From Patella vulgata (lineage: Eukaryota; Mollusca; Gastropoda; Patellidae): a DNA stretch of 64,000 nucleotides. The notes under the pieces are model-generated. The model ran no database searches, was not told the origin of the DNA, and was given only the letters and a program-made list of their open reading frames with translations. The stretch's first letter is position 1, and each line of letters begins with the position of its first letter. Below are positions 12,021 to 23,964 of this stretch, piece after piece. A program made the translations under genes and the position numbers. The stretch covers positions 20,287,501-20,351,500 of the forward strand of contig NC_065886.2 of the NCBI RefSeq assembly GCF_932274485.2. The letters run 5' to 3'.

Positions 12021-13434
12021 TTTTTTATGTTGTATGTAATAGTAACACAAATATGGTGTATTAATTCGTGAACATTCTTTGCATATTTTTAAAGAAAAAA
12101 ATAAATCATACACGTATTTGTTAATTTCATGTTTTTATTTCTATGATACATTTAAGTATATTAACTGTTGACATGTGTGTGATATTATCACCCGGACATT
12201 TGTATCTTAATTTGAAATAAAATACGACGAAAATCTGTAGATAAGAAGATAAGAGCTGGGATTAATTATAAATCTTTCATATTTTTTAGTTGAGTGTTTA
12301 TAGAATGTGAATGTAGCATATCAGTTCACTCACGAAAGTTATAAACTACCTTACTTACAAACAGGAAGGTACAATGGCTCACATAAATCAGGCTAGCCAC
12401 TGGACTGAAACTTTAAAGTAGCCGAGTGTAAAAGTGGGTTGCGGGATTGTCTTATCATGTGAACACACATTATAGATATGATTGATAAGTGTGGCTGACT
12501 ATATTAGATTAGAATTGGGCTATCATGTGATGTGAAATCTTTTACGTCAGGTGTATAATATAGACACTGATTATGGGAGAGGACTAGTAACCATAAAACG
12601 GTCATCATTTATTTCATTAGGTAAGTTAGAAGCGATCTGTAAAAAAATCTCTAAAAAGGAAACGATGAAATGTCATTATATATTGTGTTGCAAGCTTCGA
12701 AAATAAAATCCAAAATGATTGGTCCAATTGGTTATAAGTAGCGAAGGATGTCGGTCACAAGACATCTAATACCACTTCACATTTATTTGAGAATTTCATC
12801 TGGTTAACAGATTATGTTGTAACTATGAATGTAATTATAGTCTCATCTGTTCTAATTATCATCAGATTAATCAGAGCTTAAGTTTATTTTAGGCTTTATT
12901 AAATATAAAATCTTCTTCAGATGTGTACATTTTTAATTTGTCCTGTTTGATATTGTCTTTATTCACAGTGTATTAAGCCTATATATTTTTTCATGTCGCC
13001 TGATAAACACAGTTCTTTACTGGGGATGTTTCCTTTCATTGTATAGAAATCATTTTGAAAAATGGCGTAATTCGTGTGCTAATGTTCTTTAAATGATGAT
13101 CGGAGTAAACGACGAATTCACTCATGTATCAACAATTCTATTTTACCAACATGTCCCTTATACACCCCCCCCCCCCGAAAAAAAAAGAATTGAATAGATT
13201 ATAGGTTACGAGGATTTTTCATCACCAGTCATAATAACGTTAGCATGTCCCTATTGTGAAATTCCATATACAAAGTTCATGCGTGCTATAGTATAAAGAT
13301 TTTAAGATATTCTAAGGCATGCAGGTTGGGGTTTATTTCATGACAATGGTTATACATTCGGTTTACTAAATCTTCTGGTATGCAGTTATGAAACTAGACA
13401 GTTATCTATACACTTACATTACTGGTTTATTTTT
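12021..13434. other. no gene recognised
   Basis: AT-rich DNA with a C/A homopolymer run near 13156-13186. I find no coding or transposon signal. Confidence 0.45.
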
Positions 13435-14207
13435 GTCCCCCGCATATTGAAGAAAGCAGGGGGCTATTAAAATGGGCCCGTCCGTCCGTCCGTCTGTTTG
13501 GCCGTACACTTTTTGGGAAAGAATGACCCTGCTTCTATAATTGAGCTAGAGTGTTCGAACTCGGTGTAGGTGTTTATTAGGCGAATGCCTTGAATGAGAT
13601 CGATGATGGGCATTTTCTGGTGAGGCTAAGCAGAGATACGCAATTTGATTGGTCGATGCTTTGGGACACGATAACTTCGCTTCTAATTAAGTCAGAGTGA
13701 TGAAACGTGGTGCATTTTCGGCTCAGTTTAAGCAGAATGATAAGCTATTTGATTGGCCGAGACTTTGGAGCCCGACAACTTTGATGCTAATTGACGTATA
13801 CTTTCGAATATCTACTTTTTAAATTTTAAAATGGGATAAACTATGGTGTAAATTATATTGTAACCTAATTAATATAGTTTCATTACATCAGTACCTTGAC
13901 TAAGTTCAATAATGAACATTTGCGGCGTCGATGTTTTGGGACATGATAACTTTGATTCCAATTGAGTGAGAGTGATGAAACTTGGTGTGTAGTTTCATTA
14001 CATCAAACTCGAAGTATAGTTTCAGTACATCAATACCTTGACTTAAGTTGGATGATGAGCAATTTGATTGAGAATGGTGAGACTTAGCGTATATCATTAC
14101 ATCAATACCATGACCAAGTTCGAATACCTTTACTAAGTTCGATGCTAAGCAGTTAGTTGGTCGAGACTTTGGAGCTCGACAACTTTGATTCTTAATGAGT
14201 AAGAATG
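13435..14207 (+). mobile_element. family D tandem-core element, 5' part
   Basis: The 5' block has GTCCCCCGCATATTGAAGAA, then AGCAGGGGGC. The GCCCCC/GGGGGC halves can pair as a hairpin. A CCGTCCGTCCGTCTG run and several diverged D monomers follow (AGTTTCATTACATCA, CTTGACTAAGTTCGA, TTTGATTGGCCGA). The copy stops where a family A element begins (AATGTGGTCGTATATTG), so its 3' end is lost or displaced. Confidence 0.75.
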
Positions 14208-15818
14208 TTGAAATGTGGTCGTATATTGTTGTCGCCCCCGTCCGTCCGTCCGTCTGTCCGGCGTCCACAATTGCTTGTGGACGTTCTAGAGGCTAAAGTT
14301 AATATCCGATTGACTTTAAATTTATATACAGTGTTTAAGGCCATGAGACGAAGAAGCCTATTGATTTTCAGCGATTTCCGATAATTACTGCCAGAGTTAT
14401 GGCCCTTGAACACTTCAGAAAATCTTGTGGACGCTCTAGAGGCCAAAATTAATATCCGGTTGACTTTAAATTTATACACAGTGTTTAAGGTCATGAGACG
14501 AAGAAGCCTATTGATTTTCAGCGATTTCCGATAATTACTGCCAGAGTTATGGCCCTTGATCACTTCAAAAAATCTTGTGGACGCTCTAGAGGCCAAAGTT
14601 AATATCCGATTTACTCTAAATTTATACACAGTGTTTAAGGTCATGAGACGAAGAATCCTAGTGATTTTCAGCGATTTCCGATAATTACTGCCAGAGTTAT
14701 GACCCTTGATCACTTCAAAAAATCTTGTGGACGCTCTAGAGGCCAAAGTTAATATCCGATTGACTTTGAATTTATACACAGTGTTTAAGGTCATGAGACG
14801 AAGAAGCCTATTGATTTTCAGCGATTTCCGATAATTACTGCCAGAGTTATGGCCCTTTATCACTTCAAAAAATCTTTTGGACGCTCTAGAGTCTAAAGTT
14901 AATATCCGATTGACTTTAAATTTATACACAGTGTTTAAGGTCATGAGACGAAGAAGTCTATTCATTTTCAGTGATTTTCGATAATTACCTCCAGAGTTAT
15001 GGCCCTTGATCACTTTGAAAAATCTTGTGGACGCTCTAGAGTCTAAAGTTGATATCCGATTGACTTTAAATTTATACACAGTGTTTAAGGTCATGAGCCG
15101 AAGAAGTCTATTTATTTTCAGTGATTTTTGATAATTACTGCCAGAGTTATGGCCCTTGATCACTTTGAAAATTCTTGTGGACGCTTTAGAATGTAAAGTT
15201 AATATCTGATTGACTTTAAATTTATACACAGTGTTTAAGGTCATGAGACGAAGAAGTCTATTCATTTTCAGTGATTTTCGATAATTACTGCCAGAGTTAT
15301 GGCCCTTGATCACTTCAAAAAACATTGTGGATGCTCTAAAGTTAATATCTGATTGACTTTAAATTTATAAACAGTGTTTGAGGTCACAAGGCGAAGAATC
15401 CTATTGATTTTCAAAGATTTCTGATAATTACTGCCAACGTTATGGCCCTTGATCACTTTGAAAAATCTTGTGGACGCTCTAGAGGCCAAAGTTAATATCC
15501 GATTGACTTCAGATTGATACACAGAGTTTATGATCTGGAGACGAACAAGTATATTGATTTTCAATGAATTTTTATGACTTGGAACAGCTAAATCCATGAT
15601 ACAGTATTAAAAGTTTTGTATACAAAACGTTAGCATGGGGCAGAACTTTATAAAAACCAAACAAATTCTAATGGTTTTCTGAGTTGTTGCTCTTTATCAG
15701 ATTTTAGTGTATAATGTTTCATTACCGAAAAAAGTAAAAATATGCGACAAATCTTGTTGACTGCCCGGACGATTTAGCTGCTGTGGGCGTATGTTTCGTT
15801 GCCTGGCAACCTATATTT
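14208..15818 (+). mobile_element. family A tandem-core element, best array in the window
   Basis: The 5' block AATGTGGTCGTATATTGTTG is followed by CCGTCCGTCCGTCCGTCTG. About eight copies of a monomer with a strict 150-bp period follow: the ACGCTCTAGAGG landmark lies at 14281, 14431, 14581, 14731, 14881, 15031 and 15181, with slightly shorter units near 15331 and 15473. The 3' block is GCTGTGGGCGTATGTTTCG followed by TTGCCTGGCAACC. Because 150 is a multiple of three and the units are similar, a 377-codon frame is open on the minus strand (14192-15325). I read it as a by-product, not a protein gene. Confidence 0.88.
14281..15480 (+). repeat. 150-bp tandem repeat, about 8 units
   Basis: Each unit contains GAGGCTAAAGTTAATATCCG, TTTATACACAGTGTTTAAGG, CATGAGACGAAGAAG, ATTTTCAGCGATTTCCGATA and GAGTTATGGCCCTTGATCAC, always in that order. 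Units near the 5' side are the most alike and units at the 3' end the most diverged and shortened. The array is the core of the element at 14208-15818. Confidence 0.92.
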
Positions 15819-15879
15819 ACTTCTCTTAAAAGGGTTAGGGTTCGGGTTAGTATTCCCCTAAATACTCATTTGTATAAAG

Positions 15880-16284
15880 CGGCCATTTTGGCATGAGTTC
15901 TGGAATTTGTTGCTTCTAGTGGTGATAATATTTGTACCGTGCGGTAAGGACGGTCAGCCCTCGATAAACTACTAGAAGGTTTTATTACTCAACAAATACC
16001 TTCTCGAAGTATGTAATAAAATCTAATCGGGTGCCCCGTGGTTAATCCGGCGTTGCTTGTAGGATATGTTTTCCTTAATTCATTACAAATGGGACCCGAA
16101 ATCATAGAATACACGACTCGTTTACTGATTATAAAATGTTCATTGTGTATTAAATATTGGATATAGGTTCCTATATTTTCACGGCAAGATAACAACATCA
16201 GTATTGATTGAAATGAACCAATATGGAATTCTACTTCATGTTTTTAGTTTCGAATATTAGGTTAGAGGTTTAGTTCCTTTTAGT
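15880..16284 (+). mobile_element. MITE family M1 (T2/Kolobok type), diverged copy
   Basis: The right end reads GGTTTAGTTCCTTTTAG, inverse AAAGGAAC, which fits the family end TTAA-AGGRR. The interior has ATACACGACTCGT, TAAATATTGGATATAGG and GATAACAACATCAGTATTG, matching the copy at 17988-18482. The left boundary is vague. Confidence 0.5.
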
Positions 16285-17054
16285 AAATGTATATGGGTCA
16301 CGAACGTAAGGTAGAAATATGATACAATATAGTGAATTTTATACTCAAGTCTTAACTGTTGATATATTAATTGGGTTACAATATAATTTACACGATAGTT
16401 ATCCCATTTTAAATAAAAGAAATAAGATGTTCGAATTCTTAAGGAACGGAGTTGGTATGAAATCTAGACTTTTTGAAAGTCCTGTGATTAAAACACATGC
16501 ATTAGAAACCATGAAAATAATAACTGAAAAACCGCCCCCCCCCCCACCGAATATAGAAATGTTGAGGTGATCTAATTGTATCAAATTACTAGTAGTTATT
16601 GCAGCTAGACCAGTATATAATTGAATATATCTGACAAGCTTACAAGCCACATTTGAGATCTTACTATGGAAATTGTTTACTCATTGGATCTTCCGTGTTA
16701 TTTACTTTGCAGACAAACAGATATTTGATACGTTTATTAGAAACATTGAAGGAGGGGGGGGGGGTAGTTATACCAATATTAAATACATTTAGCTATGGTA
16801 AGAAAAACAACAATAACGTCCACCCACCACAAATTAGGCCATTTCGGGACTAACATATGATTCAATTGTATTTCTATAATTGGCTTTCGCGTAGGGGTTT
16901 TGTGTTAGAAAATCGTGAGGAACTAGGAATTCTGGTTAAATGCATAAAGTTATAGGTTTTCTCCACGAAACTGTCACTTTTAGTTAAGGATTTTCTCTTT
17001 TACTTTTGATTTTCTACTTTTGACTCTGTATCTCATTTTGAACCTGATGCCCCT

Positions 17055-17218
17055 CTATACTAGTTATGGACTTTATAAACACAAGTTTCATGGTCGAGTG
17101 CACAACTAAAATTGAATATGAAAACAGAGACCTCATTCTATACTTGGTCATGGACTTATAAACACAAGTTCCAATGTCTAGTTCACAACTAAAATTGAAT
17201 GTGAGAACAGAGACCACA
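17055..17218 (+). repeat. tandem duplication, two units of about 100 bp
   Basis: CTATAC, then GGACTT(T)ATAAACACAAGTT and CACAACTAAAATTGAAT followed by ACAGAGACC, occurs twice in a row. The units differ by scattered changes and small indels, so the duplication is not recent. Flanking DNA (16285-17450) shows only poly-C and poly-G tracts (near 16536 and 16755) and no gene. Confidence 0.75.
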
Positions 17219-17499
17219 TTCTTTCTTTGATTAACATAACAATACACAATTTAATTTTAATCATCCGTGTATAAAGGTACGGATAATCCGTAGAATACCA
17301 CACTGTGCCCTGGTTTAGGCTATGGCATGCGAAAATATCAGATAATCTTCGTGTATATATACACGCATTTTGCATAAACTTACAAAAGCCAGTTTATGAC
17401 ACACAAGACAAGAGAGGGGCATTGTAACGGACCAAACAGGGGCGGACCCAGGAATTATTTCAGAAGGGGGCCTGTCAGGTTTCTGAGCCAATGTAGCAG

Positions 17500-17925
17500 G
17501 GGACACAAAAACTCTCCTTCTAATTGACCTAAAATTTTCAAACTTGGTAAAGGTGTTTATTAGGTCGATGCCTTGGTGGAGACATTAGCAATTTGATTGT
17601 TAGATGCTTTGGTACACGATAACTTTAGTTCTGATTAAATGAGAGTAATCAAACTTGGTGTGTAGTTTCAGTACATCAATACCCTGACCAAGTTCGATAA
17701 TGAACATTTTCTGGTGAAGGTAAGCAGAGCGATAAGCAATTTGATTGGTCGAGACTTTAAACACACTAACTCTCCTTCTAATTGAGGTAGAATGTTCAAA
17801 CTTTGTGTAGGCTTTCATTGGGTGAATGCCTTGATGGAGTTCGATGATGATAATCAATTAATTAATATGTGTCATCTATTTATTTCGGGACTTCGACGGG
17901 GGACATCAGCCTCACTGTTGGCTTA
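17500..17925 (+). mobile_element. family D tandem-core element with 3' end
   Basis: D monomers (CTCTCCTTCTAATTGA, GGTGTTTATTAGGTCGATGC, TTTCAGTACATCAATACC) are followed by the family 3' block: TTATTTCGGGACTTCGACGG, GGGACATCAGCCTCACTG. CGGGGGACA is the inverse of the 5' terminal TGTCCCCCG seen at 13434, so D has subterminal inverted repeats like A-C. Confidence 0.7.
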
Positions 17926-17987
17926 TTATGAATTAATATGATCACATTGCGATTCGCTTTCATTGATGCAAAGCATTAAGTGGGACA

Positions 17988-18482
17988 TTAAAGGATCTAA
18001 ATCACTAATATTTGGGACCTAGAAAATGACCTAAATGGGTCGCAACGCATATAATAATGTAATATAAACTGATGGTATATAAACTGATTTATATTCAACT
18101 GTTTCCGTTTTGACTCTAATTTCAAATCAGTTATTTCCAGCGAAATACTGCACGAGTCTCAACCGAATTGCTATTTCTAGCGTCTGGTTATTCCAGTCTA
18201 TTGCGCATGCTCTCATTGGTGTCACCGTTTGACATGAGTTGTGGAATATGTCTAGTCTCGTTTTTTCTGGTCACTTGTTACAAATGACGCTGAAACGCAC
18301 TATGGTACACGATTCGTGTACCAATGGTAAAATGTTTATTTTATCTTAAATATTGGATATCAGGAGCTACACCTTTTCCCGGTAAGATCACAACATCAAT
18401 GTTGGTTTGAATTGACAAATAATTCGTGTTTTCATCGTGTAAGACTTTGAATGATATTGAGTTAGAGACTTAGCTACTTTAG
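17988..18482 (+). mobile_element. MITE family M1 (T2/Kolobok type), near full length
   Basis: The left end is TTAAAGGATCTAAATC and the right end GACTTAGCTACTTTAG, imperfect inverse complements. Other copies show TTAA at the border followed by AGGAG. The Xenopus T2-MITE group of Kolobok elements is known for TTAA target sites and AGGRR termini, which fits. The interior has no frame. It includes GTACACGATTCGTGTACCAA, a near-palindrome also present near 44868. Confidence 0.72.
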
Positions 18483-19980
18483 ATAAGTCTTTGTCATCAC
18501 CTCGCGCTCTGAATGCCCATCACATAAACGATAAAGCACACGACCGTGACACTTTTCTCATAAAAAAGAGTTCTTTTACTATTTTATGTAGCTGAGCAGG
18601 GTGGTGGTGGTTTTGGTGTTGGGGGTGGGGACTGTGGATTCGCCCCTGCCAAAATTAGACGAATCAGTTTTAATGGTTGTAGACTGCCATGTTTTGTAAA
18701 ATGTGGTCTGTTTTTAGTTGTTCTTTCTCCCCATCGAAACCATTCACCCATTCGTCCCCTTCGTTAGAACCGTCTGTAAAGGGTGGGGTGGGGTAAACTC
18801 ATTCTGTACTCCAGGTGCAAATGCAAAGCAGGAGAATCTTTCTTTAGATCGAATTCAAAAGGCAGTTCCACATCTCAAGTCATATTGGTTAAAAATGGGT
18901 TTACTATACAAATGGAGTGCTAAATTTAAAGAAATTCCTGGATAGCTTGTCTGAAATTGTCAACTCAGAATATAGAGCGTTAGATTTACTTTATGGGAAA
19001 TGAAATGAAATAGAAATGGGGTTTAGTGTCCTGTTGATCCTCGTTAAAAAAAGGATCGTTTTGATGATGTCCGGTGGTTTCGCCACCCGAGATGTGAAGT
19101 TCTGTGTTTTTCCATTAGAGCAGTTTGTTGGGTAGATTTCGATTATCTACATAGTTAAGAATGAAATATTTCACTTAAAGGACACCTGTGTCGGAGGCAG
19201 AATTGAAAGGTTACTCATTTACTGTAATTGACTGACAATAAGTGTACATTTCAATACTTTATTGGTTTATTGAAAAGACCGATCAATTACCTTTTGAGAA
19301 GTCCATTTTATTATTTAAATTGTAATGTATATGTTCTTAATGAACGTATTGATCAATCGTTGGCTTTATGTGTGTTTAATAAAGTAACAATTATGCGTTA
19401 TTTCTTTTTCGTCAATGATTTAGATTGGAGGTAGGAGAAAGTTGTTTTTTTCTAAGACGAAACACTGTCTCATTTAATTAGTTACATATTATATTTAATT
19501 CTGTGACTAAGGTTTAGGATGTATATTAGAATTTCCGCTTTAGGATGTTGAAATTGTTCATCCAGACGTTCAACTCAAAGACTAATCTGCAGTAAATAAG
19601 ACTTTCGAATTACCGATGTTCAGCTTCGTGTGTTATATTCATACGGTAAAGAATCGAGACTATTAATTTGAATAGAAATATTAGCAGAATCGGAATTTAA
19701 AATGAATCCGGATTGAAATCCGACCATGTTCGTTACAGTCAAGGTGCGTTCACACTGGGAATTTAGGCGTCACACTCAATTCGCTAAAATCCTAACTGAA
19801 TCTGTAATTATAACGAGTCCGTATATTTTTCCGAATTCAATATGGAACAACTATTTCCAATCGGATTATTCGCAGTCAAAATTTGAGTGTGGCGCGCTTG
19901 ATTCAGATCAACGGGTTCACTTCTGCTTCTGTTTTATCGCTTGGAGGGAAACGTGTGTATTTTCCGAGACAAACCAATAA
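18483..19980. other. no gene recognised
   Basis: AT-rich sequence. The open frames at 18718-18945 and 19726-19980 have no recognisable motif or splice context, and I leave them uncalled. Confidence 0.4.
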
Positions 19981-19989
19981 ATGGCCGAC

Positions 19990-20236
19990 CAAGCTAACGT
20001 TTACCGTTAGTCACTGACGTCACTACCGGACACTACCGATGAAAGGCCTGCCAAGCGAGGGTACCATAGCCATTGAGAATGTTACTTCATGATCGAAAAT
20101 ATGTGGGTGGAGTTATCGTCTGTCAATCAAACGATCGGCAATTCTCAACATTTTCTTTTTTTATCATCTATTTTTGAATTATTATAACAAGAATGGCCAA
20201 CTCTTATTAAAGTCTTAACTAATGTATCTTTAAAGT
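19990..20236 (+). mobile_element. MITE family M2, right part
   Basis: Matches 8225-8545 (TACCGTTAGTCACTGACGTC, AATCAAACGATCGG, TTATCATCTATTTTTGAATT) and ends CTAATGTATCTTTAA like that copy. The left half is not found. Confidence 0.65.
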
Positions 20237-20755
20237 ATCGACTGCTTTATTATAGAGTTTACACAGCTTTATATTATTATATAATGCATAGTATTGCAAT
20301 TTACGTTTCGGCGAATTCTTTAGTGTCAAAATCTAGTTGTTGTGAGTCACGATTACCTGAATTGTTATAGTTATAAATAATGTTTCATCATTTTAGATTA
20401 GATAAGTGTTGTAGGTGGGGTTAGGATATGTGAGATCTGCGTTGATAAACAAATTAATCAGATTATAATTCGAATGGGTACATGCGTACATTGTTTCATT
20501 TGATATGAATGCATAATAACATAACAGGTCTATATAGTTCATTTACTGGTGAAAGACTGGCAGTGGGAAATAAAAAGAATGCTTCATTTCAGGTACTAAT
20601 ACTCCCTTAATATTTAAAGAGGGTAACTTTATGTCAAAATCAATCAGGTTAAAACACAGATCTTACTTCGTTTCGGGTTTTTATAGTTCAAAGTTTCGTT
20701 TTACTTGCCTTTACTACACTAGGATCTGGAAGAGTTGTTATATTACCGGCGGTTT

Positions 20756-21057
20756 TATACGCCCACATGGAAATGTGGTCGTATATTGCCGTCGTCCGTC
20801 CGTCCGTCCGCCCGTCGTCCACAAATTCTTGTGAACACTCTACAGACTACATTTATCATCTGATTGTTTTGAAATTGATATATGTTGTTTGAATTAGTGA
20901 AATGAAGAAGTCTATGTAATTTCAAGAAATTCCGTTAATTTCTTCTGGAGTTATGGCGCATGTTTCACTTTGTTGCACCTTGTGAACGCTCTAACGACAC
21001 AAGTTATCAACGATTTAGCTGCTGTGGGCTTATGTTTTGTTGCCTGGCAACCTATCT
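20756..21057 (+). mobile_element. family C tandem-core element, short copy
   Basis: It has the 5' block TATACGCCCACATGGAAATG then TGGTCGTA, a CCGTCCGTCCGTCCG run, about one and a half monomers, and the 3' block GCTGTGGGCTTATG, TTGCCTGGCAACCTATCTT. The monomer includes GAAATTGATATATGTTGTTT, the unoccupied form of the site hit by the Tc1-like element at 9377-10878. Confidence 0.8.
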
Positions 21058-21364
21058 TGGTTGAAGTGAGGGATAAGCCAATGAAACAGTCTGTTACGGC
21101 GACGTCTTGGCTTGCCATGCACGGAACTGTGGGTAAACCACTAGAAACGCCAACGCCGATTGATTAATCAATGTCTGACGTCATAGGGTCAACGTCGCTC
21201 GTACGACCAATGACACGACCTTCGAGTACAACTTGTCAGATCTCCATGTAGTGTAGGCCATCGAAAGTATAAAAAAATGAAACAAAATATAGATCTGTAT
21301 TTTAATAAGATTGTGTCAAAATAAAGAATTTGTAAATGAGATATATCATAGTTTTTAACAGATC

Positions 21365-21470
21365 TATTACAAATTTGGTGTGAAGCATTGGGTCCATGAG
21401 AGAATGAACCCTATAGATATTCAGCATTCTGCAACCTTCCTTTCCGGAGTTACCCCCTATGCCGAAAACC
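21365..21470 (+). mobile_element. family E monomer fragment
   Basis: AAATTTGGTGTGAAGCATTG, CATGAGAGAATGAACCCTAT and TTCAGCATTCTGCAAC match the monomers in 53250-54000. There are no ends. The surrounding DNA up to 22330 has no recognisable gene. Confidence 0.5.
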
Positions 21471-22332
21471 TTGGGAATGCGATTGTATCATCTGAACACA
21501 GAGCGAATGAGTCTTATCGACCTCCCCTGTTCCCCGTTCATCTCTTGCAGAATGTGTGTGTATCTTGCGTGACAGCCGCTTGTTAAGTTTAGTGTTTTTC
21601 ATTTTTGGCCCAAAATATCGACACATATAGATACAAATTTTACAATTTAAAGCTTGAATAGCTGACCGTAATATCCATTTGTCTGACAATATCTAACTTT
21701 TCATGGCTGAACCCATATTATGCTCATATTTAATATCCCACTGAGAAAGAAGAAGCCATGTACCAATGGCAGTATAGTTTTCAAGTGATTTAAAGTCCCC
21801 CAAATGACGATCAGTGGCTTTAACTAATGCTTTAATGTTTGTACCGTATAGATTAATTTACAGTTTATGCGCTCAAATGTTTAAGCAGAAAATAAATTGC
21901 TTATCCACTATCGCATAAATAAAAAAAAAATATATGTATGGCTAAATAGAAGTCTTGTCATGGAACCGATACACGGTTTCCTGGAATTGAAAGAGATTTT
22001 TCAGCATTAATTATAATAATAAAAATTATGTTTCTCAATTCCAGGACTCTGTGGGTTGGTTGATTGATTAGTGGTGGTGGACATTCGCTTCTGCATTAGC
22101 AACAAAACAGAAACAATGTACTATGGAATTGTCCAGGACAATTTTCTAAGTGATTCGGTAAATTCACATTACAAGAAGAGTTGACTAGTGTAATAGTATT
22201 AGGTAGTATATAGCTTTGATGCGACGAGGTCTGTGTTGCTTGACGTTCTGCCATGTATTCAAAAAGAAGTGATACTCATCCATCCAGTTTTGAAAATTAT
22301 ATAGAACTGACGAATATTGTGTAACAGCGCTT

Positions 22333-22342
22333 TTATAAATAT
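22333..22342 (+). promoter_or_regulatory. possible TATA element
   Basis: TTATAAATAT lies about 45 nt before the ATG of the first glycosyltransferase gene, so any start driven by it would leave a very short leader. Position and sequence only, with no further support. Confidence 0.3.
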
Positions 22343-22383
22343 ATGATAGTCAATTTGTCGTGTGAGCTGGTTAGTCGTAAACA

Positions 22384-23607
22384 ATGCTTCCGATTGGTCG
22401 TCAGTTCTTCAGGAAATTACAAAGTGTTTTAATTGCTTTGTTAATAGTATGTGTGCTTTCTTTATTTTATTTCAATGAAACAACGACTACACATTGGTCA
22501 AGATTCCATGAACACATGATGGCCAAATTGCCTGACTACTTACCCAATTCATTCCGCGGAACCCATTTCAACATTACCGGAAATATGTCCGCTTCAGTAT
22601 TAGTTCCCAGTGATGACAGATCTCTTTCCGATGTCATTGATCGATCCAAAGAATATTTTCGTGAATGGTTTGACAACAGGACTGATGTAGAACCGTATGT
22701 GAATGAAGACCGTGATCATCCTGTTGTAAAAGATTTTATTATTACTAATTCGGGTTTATGTGGTGATTCGTCTGTAGATATCTTAATATATTTCCATAGT
22801 TCATGGAAAAATACGGAAAGGCGGCGCTTGTTAAGGGAAACATGGGCCAGTAAAAGTGTATTTCAGAATATCTCGATTAAAACTATTTTTATTCTGGGGA
22901 AACCGCCGGATGAGAAATCCCAGTTTGCAATAGATCTAGAGAACGTCGTTCATAGAGATATTATTCAGGGTGATTTTATAGACAGCTTTAAAAACCTTAC
23001 TCTTAAATCTGCCATGGCAATTCATTGGATCAACACTTATTGTCTACAAGCACGTTATATCATTAAAGCTGACGATGATATTTTTGTGAACATTTTTAAG
23101 ATTGTTGAAGATTTCATTCCACTTCTTTCATATCGCAATAATACAGTATTGTGTCATTTTCACCGAGCAGGAGCAAGTACAATAGTGCGTAACCCCAAAA
23201 GCAAATGGTACATACCACTAACCGTTTTTGAAGGAGAAGATCACTTCCCTCCTTTTTGTTCGGGATACGTGGCCATCTTCACAAGTGACTTAATACCTCT
23301 GTTATACGAGTCATCTTTCCATGCACCGGTTATACCAGTTGATGACGTGTATATGTTTGGTTTGTTGCCTTATGAACAACAATTTATGGAATTCATTGAT
23401 ATTAGACAGAATTTAACTTTAAATAAAAATCTTGGTTTGAAACAATATGGCGGCCAGGAACCACTGACATACGTGGGTGCTAACGCTTGGGATATTGGCA
23501 ATATGGAGAAATTTTGGGCACTGACATTGAATAAACTCACTCCTTGGGGTAAAAGACGAGCTGCAATAAGTGTTTTACGTGATAATATGGGACTGAGGTC
23601 TTTGTAG
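22384..23607 (+). CDS. beta-1,3-galactosyltransferase-like, GT31 family (paralogue 1)
   Basis: A 407-residue single-exon protein with type II topology: short N-tail with Arg/Lys, membrane anchor at about residues 13-31, stem, then a lumenal catalytic domain. GT31 landmarks are in order: RRRLLRETWAS (147-156, the family RxTW box), DFIDSFKNLTLKS (197-209), KADDDIFVN (228-236, the DxD-type triad that binds metal and UDP-sugar), PFCSGYVAI (290-298) and VDDVYMFGL (319-327, the usual E/D-D-V-x-x-G box). Several N-glycosylation sequons are present (NETT, NITG, NISI, NLTL). Members transfer galactose or N-acetylhexosamine in beta-1,3 linkage to glycans in the Golgi, but the acceptor cannot be read from sequence. 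A paralogue lies 1.6 kb downstream in the same direction. Length and motifs look intact. Confidence 0.93.
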   Translation: MLPIGRQFFRKLQSVLIALLIVCVLSLFYFNETTTTHWSRFHEHMMAKLPDYLPNSFRGTHFNITGNMSASVLVPSDDRSLSDVIDRSKEYFREWFDNRTDVEPYVNEDRDHPVVKDFIITNSGLCGDSSVDILIYFHSSWKNTERRRLLRETWASKSVFQNISIKTIFILGKPPDEKSQFAIDLENVVHRDIIQGDFIDSFKNLTLKSAMAIHWINTYCLQARYIIKADDDIFVNIFKIVEDFIPLLSYRNNTVLCHFHRAGASTIVRNPKSKWYIPLTVFEGEDHFPPFCSGYVAIFTSDLIPLLYESSFHAPVIPVDDVYMFGLLPYEQQFMEFIDIRQNLTLNKNLGLKQYGGQEPLTYVGANAWDIGNMEKFWALTLNKLTPWGKRRAAISVLRDNMGLRSL

Positions 23608-23964
23608 GCATTTTGTTGATATTATTAAATTTTATTATGTGGTGTTTATGTGTCGGCTTTATTTCATTTCATATCGTCCTGTTATACTATAATATAGAGG
23701 ATTATGTGTGTACACACTATTTATTTATAAAACTACCCCCGTAAGAAATGTTGGGAGAGGTTTTTCCCGCATAGCCTATTATTGCCATATTAATCCAGGG
23801 TAAGCTTGGCTAGGACCTGTAGACAAAAAAGTACCCGAATTGTCTATGATGATGTTAAATATTTTATATCATATAGGTGACGAAAAAAATATAAAGCAAT
23901 ATGTTGGTCCGAAAGCTGTTCCCTCTCTGCATTTGGTGTATTTAGAATCAGAATATGCTATATA
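23608..23964. other. 3' flank of paralogue 1
   Basis: AT-rich, presumably 3' UTR and spacer. No clear AATAAA close to the stop; ATTAAA lies near 23625. Confidence 0.35.

Noticed and set aside
14281-15480. CRISPR-like array
   Set aside because: Whole 150-bp units are repeated with no unique spacers, and the context is animal DNA.
14192-15597. Long minus-strand open frames with 50-residue repeats as a repeat protein gene
   Set aside because: The frame exists because the DNA unit is 150 bp; there is no start context, splice structure or known domain, and the same monomer elsewhere is not open.
16536-16766. Poly-C and poly-G tracts as a paired regulatory structure
   Set aside because: Homopolymers of this length recur in the window (13156, 28141, 28784, 58074, 60484) and flanks do not pair.
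18718-18945. Small coding gene
   Set aside because: No recognised motif, no splice partners and no start context beyond an arbitrary open frame.
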